This document shows positions 1-7,866 of a stretch of 46,332 bases of DNA, one piece after another. The notes beneath the pieces were generated by a model, which was given only the letters and a program-made list of their open reading frames with translations, was not told where the DNA came from and made no database searches. The stretch is from an uncultured Desulfuromonadales bacterium (GTDB lineage Bacteria > Desulfobacterota > Desulfuromonadia > Desulfuromonadales > Geopsychrobacteraceae), in the NCBI GenBank assembly GCA_945787335.1, contig CALZHR010000033.1, forward strand, positions 1 to 46,332, written 5' to 3'. Position 1 is the first letter of the stretch, and every line of letters starts with the position of its first letter. Made by a program: the position numbers and the translations under genes.

Positions 1-993
1 ATCGGCGGCGTGCGTGTTTCTCCTTCGGTCACCCCCATGGAGGTGTTCCGCCTGGCGCGGGCGATGACGATGAAGAACGCCATCGCCGGCATCGACCACG
101 GCGGCGGCAAGTCGGGGATCATCGCCGACCCGCATACGGCCGACCTGGAGACCCTGTTCCGGGTCTTCGCGCGGATGATCGAGGGGATCGACGAGTATAT
201 CCCCGGTCCCGACATGGGCTGCGACGAACAGGCGATGGTCTGGCTGCAGGAAGAGATCGGCCGCTCGGTCGGCCTGCCGGCGGAGCTCGGCGGCCTGCCG
301 CTGGATGAACTCGGCGCGACCGGGTTCGGGGTGGTCGCCTGTGCCGAAGTGGCCGCAAAACAGCTCGGCCTGCCGCTCTCCGGAGCGCGGGTGGTAATCC
401 AGGGGCTGGGGAATGTCGGCATTGCCGCGGCAAAGTTCTTTGCCCGGAAAGGGGCGGTGATCATCGCCGCCAACGACAGCCGCGGCACCATTCATGACCC
501 GGGCGGACTGAAGATCGATAAGCTGATCGCCGCCAAACGGGAGCAGGGAAGCGTGCTTGAGTATCCCGGCGGAAAGAGCCTGGGGCGGGATGAGATCTTC
601 GGCCTCGAGTGCGATATCCTGGTTCCGGCGGCCAACCCCGACGTCATCGATAAAAACAACGTCGCCCAGGTCAAGACCAGGCTGATCCTGCAGGGGGCGA
701 ATATACCCGTGACCCTCAACGCCGAAGCGGAGCTGGCCAAGCGCGGCGTGCTGGTGGTCCCCGACTTTATTGCCAACGCCGGCGGGGTGATCATGGCGGC
801 GATGGAATACAAACGCAAAAGCGCCGAAGAGGCGTTCGCTTTTATCACCGAGAAGATCCAGACCAACACCGAGCGGATTCTGCTCAAGGCGAAAAAAGAG
901 CACCTGCTGCCGCGCGCCGCCGCCGAGCTGTTGGCGAAAGAGCGGATCGAGACCGGCATGCGCTATCGCAGTTGGAGCCACAAGTGGCGCTAA
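1..993 (+). CDS. Glu/Leu/Phe/Val dehydrogenase family protein, 5' partial
   Basis: This enzyme reversibly deaminates an amino acid (probably glutamate, possibly leucine or valine) to the 2-oxo acid using NAD(P). The window edge cuts the 5' end: the frame is open from base 1 and about 330 residues are visible of the usual 410-430. The visible part starts at the conserved GGVR segment. GGGKSG follows and carries the catalytic lysine. The Rossmann signature is GLGNVG, and the FIANAGG segment typical of the family is near the C-terminus. Family membership is firm, but substrate preference cannot be read from sequence. It ends convergent with the ParA-like gene. Confidence 0.93.
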   Translation: MGGVRVSPSVTPMEVFRLARAMTMKNAIAGIDHGGGKSGIIADPHTADLETLFRVFARMIEGIDEYIPGPDMGCDEQAMVWLQEEIGRSVGLPAELGGLPLDELGATGFGVVACAEVAAKQLGLPLSGARVVIQGLGNVGIAAAKFFARKGAVIIAANDSRGTIHDPGGLKIDKLIAAKREQGSVLEYPGGKSLGRDEIFGLECDILVPAANPDVIDKNNVAQVKTRLILQGANIPVTLNAEAELAKRGVLVVPDFIANAGGVIMAAMEYKRKSAEEAFAFITEKIQTNTERILLKAKKEHLLPRAAAELLAKERIETGMRYRSWSHKWR

Positions 994-1055
994 CGGGCAG
1001 CGGCGGACGCTTGGAAGAGTTGTCTGAATGTTTGCCGAAGATTCGCCTGAGCTGG

Positions 1056-1871
1056 CTAAACAACAGATCTCAGCAGGCGCCGACTCTTCGTCGAACTCTT
1101 CTCCACGGGAGTTTTCAAGCCCTGATAGAGATCGATAAATTCCTGGCTGACTTTATGCCGCGGCAACAGAAATACCATCGGCTTCGCTTCGCGGTGTGAT
1201 TCCCTGATTTTCACCGAACTGGAAATGTAAGGTTGCAGAATCGGCAGCTGCTCGTTTTTAAGTTCGTCCACCGCCTCGCGCGGCAAGCGGGCCTGGGCGG
1301 AAAACTGATTGATGACAATGCCTTCTATTTCCAGGTCGCTGTTGTGGTCTTCTTTGACTTCCTGGATGTTTCTCAACAACTCATAAAGGGCATCCCGCGA
1401 AAATATGTCACAGTCAAAAGGGATCAGGCAGCGCTCGCAGGCGATCAACGCCGAGAGAGAAAAAAAGTTCATGATTGCCGGGGTGTCGATATAAATTTCA
1501 TCGTAAATATCGGTAAGTTTTTGTAAAAACTCTTTCAATTTATAAATCTTGTGCCGCGAGGCCAATTTTGATTCGAGATCGATCAGGGCGCGGCTTGCGG
1601 TAATGACAAAGAGGTTTTCAAAGGCTGTCTTGCGAACAAAATCATCCGGCTGGAAATCCCGAAAACTGTAATTGATCGTGGAATCGAAAAATTCGGCGGT
1701 GCCGACCACATCGTCTTCTCCGTCATGCCCCAGATAGCTGGAGCTGTTGGCTTGTGGGTCCAGGTCGATCACCAGTGCCTTTTTGCCCTGAGTGGCAGCG
1801 ACAGCTGCCAGGTTGCAGCAAATGGTGGATTTTCCAACGCCGCCTTTGCGGTTGAAGATAGCCCGTATCAT
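1056..1871 (-). CDS. Orphan ParA/MinD-family ATPase
   Basis: This is a 271-residue P-loop ATPase of the ParA family, which positions DNA or protein cargo by ATP-dependent dimerisation on the nucleoid. The deviant Walker A motif KGGVGKST lies at residues 9-16, the A' motif DLDPQANSS follows, and the Walker B-like DTPA segment is central. The length is right for a ParA without an N-terminal HTH. There is no ParB-like partner, no obvious parS array, and no flagellar, chemotaxis or polysaccharide genes beside it, so the cargo is unknown. An AGGGA ribosome site precedes the ATG. The gene has its own promoter candidate upstream and converges with the dehydrogenase gene. Confidence 0.88.
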   Translation of the reverse strand: MIRAIFNRKGGVGKSTICCNLAAVAATQGKKALVIDLDPQANSSSYLGHDGEDDVVGTAEFFDSTINYSFRDFQPDDFVRKTAFENLFVITASRALIDLESKLASRHKIYKLKEFLQKLTDIYDEIYIDTPAIMNFFSLSALIACERCLIPFDCDIFSRDALYELLRNIQEVKEDHNSDLEIEGIVINQFSAQARLPREAVDELKNEQLPILQPYISSSVKIRESHREAKPMVFLLPRHKVSQEFIDLYQGLKTPVEKSSTKSRRLLRSVV

Positions 1872-1978
1872 AGTTGTCCCTTGCTGCTGATAGGTAAATG
1901 TTTTGGGGAATACGCCAGCGGCGTTCGTGATCGTCCCTCCCCGCCCAATTCATTAATTGACGCGTCGATCCGTTTTCA

Positions 1979-2008
1979 TTTTTAGAGCAGGAGGCAAGTC
2001 GCTGTCAA
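1979..2008 (-). promoter_or_regulatory. Sigma70-type promoter candidate for the ParA-like gene
   Basis: On the minus strand a TTGACA box (2008-2003) is followed after 18 bases by TAAAAA (1984-1979). It lies about 110 bases upstream of the ParA-like ATG, in the gap after the patatin gene. The -35 is perfect, but the spacer is one base long and the -10 is imperfect. Confidence 0.4.
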
Positions 2009-2071
2009 TAAAACACCATCTGTGCCTGCAGCGGAGCAGGCTCTGTTGCAGGCGATCCGCCGAACCGCAAG

Positions 2072-2968
2072 TCAGTGCTGACCATACTGTTCCAGCACCT
2101 GCTCCGCCTGCTCGCGGCCGATCGCGATCAACTCCCGGGCGCGGTCGAACTCGTAGATGGTGCAGCAGTCTTTGGGGATCTCGATCAGCACGTCGGGGGT
2201 GTAGGCGGCCAGTTTGAAGCGGGCGATGTTGTTCTGCATGGCGTCGATGCTCTTCGAGATGACCTCGAAAAAACCGGCGTCATCGTCCCTATGGCCGCCA
2301 TTGACCTTCTTCTGCAGGGTGTCGATGAACTCGACCACCAGCTGGTGATACTTGTTGCGGGACGGTTCCTCGGCAATACTCACCGGCTGCTTGCCCGGCT
2401 TTTTGCCCTTGCCGCTGAGGCTGACGGCGATGGTCAGGTCGGTGATGTCGCGCAGGGTCGGGGCGATCGGCACCGGGTTCGACAGCCCGCCGTCGACCAG
2501 CCGGCGCCCCTTGTGGTCGACGGCGGAGAAGATAGTCGGGAAGGCGATCGAGGCGCGGATGGCGTCGAACAGCGGCCCTCTGGAGAACCAGACCTCCTTG
2601 CCCCGGTCGAGGTCGGTGGCGACCGCGGTGAAGGAGATCGGCAGCTCTTCAATGTCGCGGGCGCCGATCAACTCGCGCAGGGTGTGGATGATCCGCTCCC
2701 CCTTGAAGATCGCCGCGCCGCTGAACGAGACGTCGAGCAGCCGCAGCATGTCGAAGGTCTCCAGGGCGCAGACCCACTCGGTGTAATCGTCCAGTTTTCC
2801 CGTCGCGTAAATCCCGCCGACCAGCGCCCCCATCGACGCGCCGGAGATCGACTCGATCTGAAATCCCTGTTCTTCAAGCACCTGGATAACGCCGATGTGG
2901 GCCAGCCCGCGCGCGCCGCCGCTGCCGAGCACCAGGGAGACGGTTTTTTGAGACGCTTTCGCATTCAT
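2072..2968 (-). CDS. Patatin-like phospholipase (RssA/YlbK type)
   Basis: This is a 298-residue cytoplasmic serine lipase-fold protein that probably hydrolyses acyl groups from phospholipids. The oxyanion-hole motif GSGGARG is at residues 15-21, the nucleophile elbow GASMG holds Ser45, and VDGG supplies the dyad aspartate. The small single-domain form matches bacterial RssA-like proteins. The gene begins 4 bases after the E2 stop, so it is the last cistron of the 2-oxo acid dehydrogenase operon, an uncommon association. The C-terminal third (after about residue 190) is less conserved. The family call is solid; the substrate is unknown. Confidence 0.88.
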   Translation of the reverse strand: MNAKASQKTVSLVLGSGGARGLAHIGVIQVLEEQGFQIESISGASMGALVGGIYATGKLDDYTEWVCALETFDMLRLLDVSFSGAAIFKGERIIHTLRELIGARDIEELPISFTAVATDLDRGKEVWFSRGPLFDAIRASIAFPTIFSAVDHKGRRLVDGGLSNPVPIAPTLRDITDLTIAVSLSGKGKKPGKQPVSIAEEPSRNKYHQLVVEFIDTLQKKVNGGHRDDDAGFFEVISKSIDAMQNNIARFKLAAYTPDVLIEIPKDCCTIYEFDRARELIAIGREQAEQVLEQYGQH

Positions 2969-2972
2969 GGTG

Positions 2973-4202
2973 TCATACGCTTTCGATAAACAGCAGCCCC
3001 GGATCTTCCAGGTAGCGGCCGACGCGGGTCAGAAAGCGGCAGGCTTCGGCGCCGTCGGTGATCCGGTGGTCGAAGGTCAGCGACAGCGGCAGGATCTGGC
3101 GGATGGCGATCTCGCCCTGATAGACCCAGGGCTTCTGGCGGATGCGGCCGCAGCCGAGGATCGCCACGTTCGGGTAGTTGAGGATCGGCGTGGCGTAGTG
3201 GCCGCCATAGGAGCCGAAGTTGGTGATGGTGATGGTGCTCCCCTGCATCTCTTCGGGGCTGATGCTGCGGTGGCGGGCGCGCTCGGAGAGGGTTCTCAGC
3301 TCCTCGGCCAGGTCGATGATGCTCTTCTCCTGAACGTTGCTGATCACCGGCACCATCAGCCCGTCGGCGGTGTCGACGGCGATCGCCATGTGGCACTGGG
3401 TGTGGAAGATCACCTCTTTGTTCTCTTCGTCGACCTGGGCGTTGAAGCGCGGGAACTCGACCAGGGCGTGCTGCACCGCCTTCATGAAGAACGGCAGGAA
3501 GGTCAGCGGCAGGTCGCGCTCGGCCAGGTGCTCGGTCTCGCGCAGCTTCAGGTCGTGAAGGCGGGTGACGTCGAACTCGTCCATGTTGGTGACGAAGGCA
3601 GTCAGCTGCTGCGATTTCAGCAGGTTGCGGGCGATCGCCCGGCGCACCGCGCGCATCGGCTTGCGGTAGCTGCCGTCCTCGGCCGGCACCGCCCGCTTCG
3701 GCAGGGCACTGCGGGTCGCCGCCTGGCGGACGTCCTCGGCGCTGATGCTGCCGTCCGGGCCGCTGCCGGTCAGCTGTGCCAGCTCGATATGCAGTTCTTT
3801 GGCCAGCGCCCGCACCGAGGGGAGGGCTTTGATCTCGGCTGCGGTTGCCGGCGCTGATGGCGTCTGCGGCTCGTCGACAGCTTCGGGGAGCTGGCCGACG
3901 ATGCCGACAAATTCTTTCCGTTCTTCTTCGGCTGCGGGCGCTGCGGCGAGCGCCTCTGATTCGGCCCCTTCGAGGATCGTCAGCAGGGTTTCGCCGACCG
4001 GGATGATCGTCCCTTCGGCGTGATGCAGCCTGACCACCCGGCCGGCTTTCGGCGTCGGCACTTCGACCACCGCCTTGTCGGTCTCCACCTCGACCACCGG
4101 CTGGTGCTCCTCGACCCGCTCCCCCTCTTTGACCAGCCAGCCGCGGATTTCCGCTTCGGCGATCCCTTCCCCCAGGTCGGCCAACTTGAATTCAAATTCC
4201 AT
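2973..4202 (-). CDS. 2-oxo acid dehydrogenase E2 (dihydrolipoamide acyltransferase)
   Basis: This is the 409-residue E2 core of a pyruvate or branched-chain 2-oxo acid dehydrogenase complex. It transfers the acyl group from E1 to CoA through a lipoyl arm. A single N-terminal lipoyl domain carries the modified lysine (Lys43, in ETDKAVVEV). A glutamate/alanine/proline-rich linker follows, then a peripheral-subunit-binding domain at about 128-160. The C-terminal catalytic domain has the active-site motif DHRITDGA (HxxxDG). One lipoyl domain and about 410 residues fit bacterial BCKDH-type or Gram-positive-type E2. The gene lies 4 bases after E1 beta. No E3 gene is in the operon, so lipoamide dehydrogenase must come from elsewhere. 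Confidence 0.95.
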   Translation of the reverse strand: MEFEFKLADLGEGIAEAEIRGWLVKEGERVEEHQPVVEVETDKAVVEVPTPKAGRVVRLHHAEGTIIPVGETLLTILEGAESEALAAAPAAEEERKEFVGIVGQLPEAVDEPQTPSAPATAAEIKALPSVRALAKELHIELAQLTGSGPDGSISAEDVRQAATRSALPKRAVPAEDGSYRKPMRAVRRAIARNLLKSQQLTAFVTNMDEFDVTRLHDLKLRETEHLAERDLPLTFLPFFMKAVQHALVEFPRFNAQVDEENKEVIFHTQCHMAIAVDTADGLMVPVISNVQEKSIIDLAEELRTLSERARHRSISPEEMQGSTITITNFGSYGGHYATPILNYPNVAILGCGRIRQKPWVYQGEIAIRQILPLSLTFDHRITDGAEACRFLTRVGRYLEDPGLLFIESV

Positions 4203-4206
4203 ATAA

Positions 4207-5169
4207 TCAGTACCTCAGCAAATCCTCGATGGCCGCGACGATCCGCTCCGTCGACGGCAGGTTGTGGTCTTCCAGCAGCGGCAGCGGCGGCACCACGTCG
4301 TAACCGGTCACCCGGCGGATCGGGGCGCGCAGCGACATGATCGCTTCCTCGGCGATGGTCGCCGCCAGCTCGGCGCCGAAGCCGCCGGTCTTCGCCGCTT
4401 CATGGACGATCAGCACCCGGCCGGTCTTGCGCGCCGATTCGAGCAGCGTCTCGCGGTCGAAGGGGCTCAAGGTCATAAGGTCGATGATCTCGGCATCGTA
4501 GTCTTTGGCGGCCCGCAGAACGACCTCCAGCATGCTCCCCCAGGCGATGATGGTCAGCTGATGTCCCGCCCGGGCGATGCGCGCCTTGCCTAAGGGGGTG
4601 CGGTAGGGCTCGTCCGGTACCTCCTCTTTCAGCAGCCGGTAGAGGCGGGTCGGTTCCAGGTAGAGGACCGGGTCGGGATCGTCGATGGCGGCCAGCAGCA
4701 GCCCCTTGGCGTTGCTCGGCGTGGAAGGGACCACCACCTTGATGCCGGGCATGTGACAGAACAACGCCTCGCTGCTCTCCTCGTGCAGCTCCGGCGCCTT
4801 GACGCCGCCGCCATAGGGGGTGCGCACCACCAGCGGACAGCTGTAGCGGCCGCGCGAGCGGGCGCGGATGCGCGCGGCGTGGGTGAAAATCTGGTCAACG
4901 GCCGAGTAGAGGAAGCCGAGAAACTGGATCTCCGCCACCGGCCGCAGCCCGTAAGCGGCCATGCCGACCGCCAGGCCGACGATCCCCGATTCGGCCAGCG
5001 GCGTATCGAGCACCCGCTGCTCGCCAAAAACCTCGTACAGGCCGTCGGTGGCGCGGAACACGCCGCCATCCTTGCCGATGTCCTCGCCGAGCAGCAGCAC
5101 CCGCTCATCCTCTTCCAGCGCCTGCCGCAGACCCTCATTGATCGCCTGAACCAGGTTAAGGACCGCCAT
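4207..5169 (-). CDS. 2-oxo acid dehydrogenase E1 component, beta subunit
   Basis: This is the 320-residue beta subunit of an alpha2-beta2 thiamine diphosphate E1 decarboxylase. The N-terminal part has GEDIGKDGGVFRAT and LDTPLAESGIVGLAVG, the cofactor-contacting segments of the family. The C-terminal transketolase domain contains YLEPTRLYR and a GGFGAELAA stretch. Full length for the family. The start codon lies inside the end of E1 alpha (14-base overlap), implying translational coupling and stoichiometric production. It could act on pyruvate, 2-oxoisovalerate or acetoin. The LYLEP segment resembles branched-chain enzymes, but that is weak evidence. Confidence 0.95.
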   Translation of the reverse strand: MAVLNLVQAINEGLRQALEEDERVLLLGEDIGKDGGVFRATDGLYEVFGEQRVLDTPLAESGIVGLAVGMAAYGLRPVAEIQFLGFLYSAVDQIFTHAARIRARSRGRYSCPLVVRTPYGGGVKAPELHEESSEALFCHMPGIKVVVPSTPSNAKGLLLAAIDDPDPVLYLEPTRLYRLLKEEVPDEPYRTPLGKARIARAGHQLTIIAWGSMLEVVLRAAKDYDAEIIDLMTLSPFDRETLLESARKTGRVLIVHEAAKTGGFGAELAATIAEEAIMSLRAPIRRVTGYDVVPPLPLLEDHNLPSTERIVAAIEDLLRY

Positions 5170-6226
5170 TGAGGCACTCCTTGAGCTGTTCCTGCTGACG
5201 GCTGGAAAGCGCGTGACAGGTGTAGCGGAACATCTCCTCGGCGCTCGGCGGTGCAGTGCTTTCCGCCGCCTTGACCACCCGGCTGAGGCGCTCTTTCAGG
5301 GTCAGTTCGAGCTGCTCCTGGTCGCCGTGGCTCCAGAGCCGCTGTTGTTCGAGGAAGCGTCGCATGCGCAGCAGCGGGTCGCGCTCCTGCCATTTGGCAA
5401 CCTCCTGCGGGTCGCGGTAGCGGCGGGCGTCGTCGGCGGTGGTGTGGTCCGACATCCGGTAGGTTTCGCATTCGATGAAAGTCGGGCCGTCGCCGCTTCT
5501 GGCCCGTTCGAGCGCCTCGCGGGTTGCGGCGTAGACCGCCAGCACGTCGTTGCCGTCGACCTGAATGCCGCGAATGCCGTGGGCAATCGCTTTTTGCGCC
5601 AGGGTTTCCGAGGCTGTTTGCGATTCGCGCGACACTGAGATCGCCCACTGGTTGTTCTGACAGATCACCACCAGCGGCAGCTGGTAGACCCCGGCCATGT
5701 TCAGCGCTTCGTGGAAATCCCCTTTCGAGGTGGCGCCGTCGCCAAGGAAGGCGGCCGCGACCATGTCATCGCCGCGGTACTTGGCCGCCAGCGCCGCCCC
5801 GGCGGCGTGCAGCACGTGGGTGCCGACGGCGATGCACATGGGGAAGATGTTGATCCCTTCCGGGCTCTGCAGGCCGCGTTCGTCGCCGGTCCAGTAACGG
5901 TAGATCAGTTCCAGCGGGTAGTTCTGGCAGAGAAACACCCCCAGTTCGCGGAAGTTGGGGAAAACCCAGTCGTTTTTCTGCAGGGCGAAACCGCTGCCGA
6001 CCTGCGCCGCTTCTTGCCCGAGGGACGAGGGGTAGGTGCCGAGCCGCCCCTCGCGCTGCAGGTCGAGGGCGCGCTGATCGGCCATCCGGGTGTAGGTGAG
6101 CAGCTCATAGAGCTGCAGCAATTGGCTGTCGCTTAACTCCGGCATCAGGTCTTCGTCGATCTGGCCGGACGGGTCGAGAATGCTCAACCGATCGATCTGG
6201 AACTGGGCGATGGGGGTTTTCGGCAT
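5156..6226 (-). CDS. 2-oxo acid dehydrogenase E1 component, alpha subunit
   Basis: This is the 356-residue thiamine diphosphate-binding E1 subunit and first gene of the operon. The cofactor motif GDGATSKGDFHEALNMA ends with CQNNQWAIS (the GDG-x-NN signature). The phosphorylation-loop region reads YRMSDHTTADDARRYR, as in pyruvate and branched-chain E1 alphas. I chose the ATG at 6226 because a GGAGGAG ribosome site sits 9 bases upstream. Two earlier in-frame starts (TTG at 6244, ATG at 6235) fall inside or against that site. A promoter with TTGACA lies just upstream. Substrate remains pyruvate versus branched-chain oxo acids. Confidence 0.94.
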   Translation of the reverse strand: MPKTPIAQFQIDRLSILDPSGQIDEDLMPELSDSQLLQLYELLTYTRMADQRALDLQREGRLGTYPSSLGQEAAQVGSGFALQKNDWVFPNFRELGVFLCQNYPLELIYRYWTGDERGLQSPEGINIFPMCIAVGTHVLHAAGAALAAKYRGDDMVAAAFLGDGATSKGDFHEALNMAGVYQLPLVVICQNNQWAISVSRESQTASETLAQKAIAHGIRGIQVDGNDVLAVYAATREALERARSGDGPTFIECETYRMSDHTTADDARRYRDPQEVAKWQERDPLLRMRRFLEQQRLWSHGDQEQLELTLKERLSRVVKAAESTAPPSAEEMFRYTCHALSSRQQEQLKECLNGGP

Positions 6227-6257
6227 GGGTGGCATCTCCTCCAAGGCGGTTAGCTAA

Positions 6258-6285
6258 ACTTTATCGCGCTTCGATCCTCTGTCAA
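6258..6285 (-). promoter_or_regulatory. Sigma70-type promoter candidate of the E1/E2/patatin operon
   Basis: The minus strand carries TTGACA (6285-6280), a 16-base spacer and TAAAGT (6263-6258). It would start transcription about 25 bases before the chosen E1 alpha ATG, leaving just enough leader for the GGAGGAG site. This supports the 6226 start. Confidence 0.55.
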
Positions 6286-6364
6286 TCGAACGGGGATTGC
6301 GGACAGCGCGCCGAACGGGTATGGTTTCAAAGTATCTTCAACCAGTTATTGATGAGGACTCTTT

Positions 6365-7105
6365 ATGAAGACGAGAGCGTTGCTGCTGTTTCTGCTGCTG
6401 TTGCCGGGCCTGGTCGGCTGCGGCCCGCAGACCCTGAATCTGGGCGCCGTCGGGCAAACTTTTCCGCAGCTGGTGGTGCGTGGTGAAGCGACGGTTGAAG
6501 CGGCCCCCGACCAGCTGCAGCTGCGGCTGGGGGTGGTCACGCAGGACGCCGACGCCGAGCTGGCGCTTTCCAGCAACAGCGAGCGGATGCAGGCGGTGAT
6601 GGACAGCCTCGCGCAGATCGGCATCGTCCGGGAGGAGCTGGCCACCGGACAGTTTCAGGTCCGTCCCGAATGGAGCCTGCCGCCGCGGCCGACCCCGGCC
6701 AACTGGCAGCGCGAGATCGTCGGCTACCGGGTCAGCAATGAGCTGCTGATCGCCACCACCCGGGTCAAACTGGCCGGCAAGCTTCTCGCGGCGACCCAGC
6801 GGGCCGGCGCCAACCAGGTCGGCGGGCTGCAGTTTACCCTGGCCGATCCGCAGGAGCAGAAGCAGCGCGCGATCGCCCTGGCGACCGAACGGGCGATTCG
6901 CCAGGCGCAGACCATGGCCGCCGCCGCCGGGGTCAAGCTGGGGCCGGTGCAGTCGCTGACTCTCGATTCTCCCGGCGGTGTTCCCGGCCCGCAGTTGATG
7001 ATGGCCGAGGCGCGCATGGCCAGCGCCGATACTGTGCCGGTGGCGGCCGGCAAGGTCGAGGTTTCGGCGGCGGTGACGCTGGTCTACCGGTTGCTCACGC
7101 CTTAG
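6365..7105 (+). CDS. SIMPL-domain (DUF541) lipoprotein
   Basis: This is a 246-residue exported protein. Residues 1-19 form a lipoprotein signal ending in a lipobox, LVGC, so it should be acylated and anchored in the periplasm. The rest matches the SIMPL/DUF541 fold: VVRGEATVEAAPDQLQLRLGV near the start, a central YRVSNELLIATT segment and a C-terminal VSAAVTLVYRL strand. Members are linked to oxidative stress resistance (YggE) or outer-membrane quality, but the molecular role is unsettled. A GAGGA site precedes the ATG. It diverges from the E1 operon and shows no operon partner. Confidence 0.87.
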   Translation: MKTRALLLFLLLLPGLVGCGPQTLNLGAVGQTFPQLVVRGEATVEAAPDQLQLRLGVVTQDADAELALSSNSERMQAVMDSLAQIGIVREELATGQFQVRPEWSLPPRPTPANWQREIVGYRVSNELLIATTRVKLAGKLLAATQRAGANQVGGLQFTLADPQEQKQRAIALATERAIRQAQTMAAAAGVKLGPVQSLTLDSPGGVPGPQLMMAEARMASADTVPVAAGKVEVSAAVTLVYRLLTP

Positions 7106-7218
7106 CTTGAGTTCAGCTGTCCGCCGCGCCAAGAATTTCGGGCCTCCTCCTTCGGATCTGCCATGCTATGCTATGAATCAACCCCTCTGCCCTCGTCTGC
7201 CAACCCCTGGAGGTCAGA

Positions 7219-7866
7219 ATGATCAGACTCACACCCGCAACCACAGCCAGCTTTGATGTCGACCCGCAGCGTGGCTTCACCCCTTTGTGCCCCAACGAGC
7301 TGCCGGTGACAGAAGGTGATCGGATCGCCGGCGAGCTGAACGCCCAGGCGCGCTTCGCCGCCTGCCGCATCGTCAGCAAAGACTGCCACCCCCCCGAGGC
7401 CCCCTGGGTGGCGACTTCGCCGGAGGAGATCATGCAGCCGGTAAGCGGCAACTTCCCCGGCCTCGACATCAAGTGGCCGCCGCACTGCGTGGTCGGCACC
7501 GAGGGAAATAAGCTGATCCCCGGTCTGCCGGCGGAAGAGGATTACGACCTGGTGATCGAGAAGGGGACCGATCCCCTCAAGCACCCCTATGGCGCCTGCT
7601 ATCACGATCTGGCCGAGACCGAGAGCACCGGGGCGATCGAATGGCTGCGGCAGCGACAGGTCGCGACGGTGATCGTCGGCGGCCTGGCCACCGACTACTG
7701 CGTCAAGACCACCGTGCTGCAGCTGCGCCGGGCCGGGTTCCGGGTGCTGGTCAACCTGGCCGGCTGCCGTGGCGTGGCCGCCGACACCTGCACCGCGGCA
7801 GAAGAGGAAATGCGTGCTGCCGGCGCCGAACTGCTTGGCAGCAGCGCCGAGCTGGAGGCGGTATGA
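7219..7866 (+). CDS. pncA: Nicotinamidase / isochorismatase-fold amidase
   Basis: This 215-residue enzyme hydrolyses nicotinamide to nicotinate and ammonia in NAD salvage. The catalytic triad of the family is visible: Asp15 in VDPQRGF, Lys in VIEKGTDP, and the nucleophile Cys in GGLATDYCVKTT. The metal site is the DCH in SKDCHPP. Its stop overlaps the pncB start (ATGA, 7863-7866), so the two consecutive salvage steps are translationally coupled. That context makes nicotinamidase far more likely than another isochorismatase-like hydrolase. A GGAGG ribosome site lies upstream of the ATG. Confidence 0.93.
   Translation: MIRLTPATTASFDVDPQRGFTPLCPNELPVTEGDRIAGELNAQARFAACRIVSKDCHPPEAPWVATSPEEIMQPVSGNFPGLDIKWPPHCVVGTEGNKLIPGLPAEEDYDLVIEKGTDPLKHPYGACYHDLAETESTGAIEWLRQRQVATVIVGGLATDYCVKTTVLQLRRAGFRVLVNLAGCRGVAADTCTAAEEEMRAAGAELLGSSAELEAV

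Noticed and set aside
7641-7862. Upstream extension of pncB
   Set aside because: It lies wholly inside pncA in another frame. The ATG at 7863 overlaps the pncA stop as ATGA and starts the conserved PncB N-terminus.
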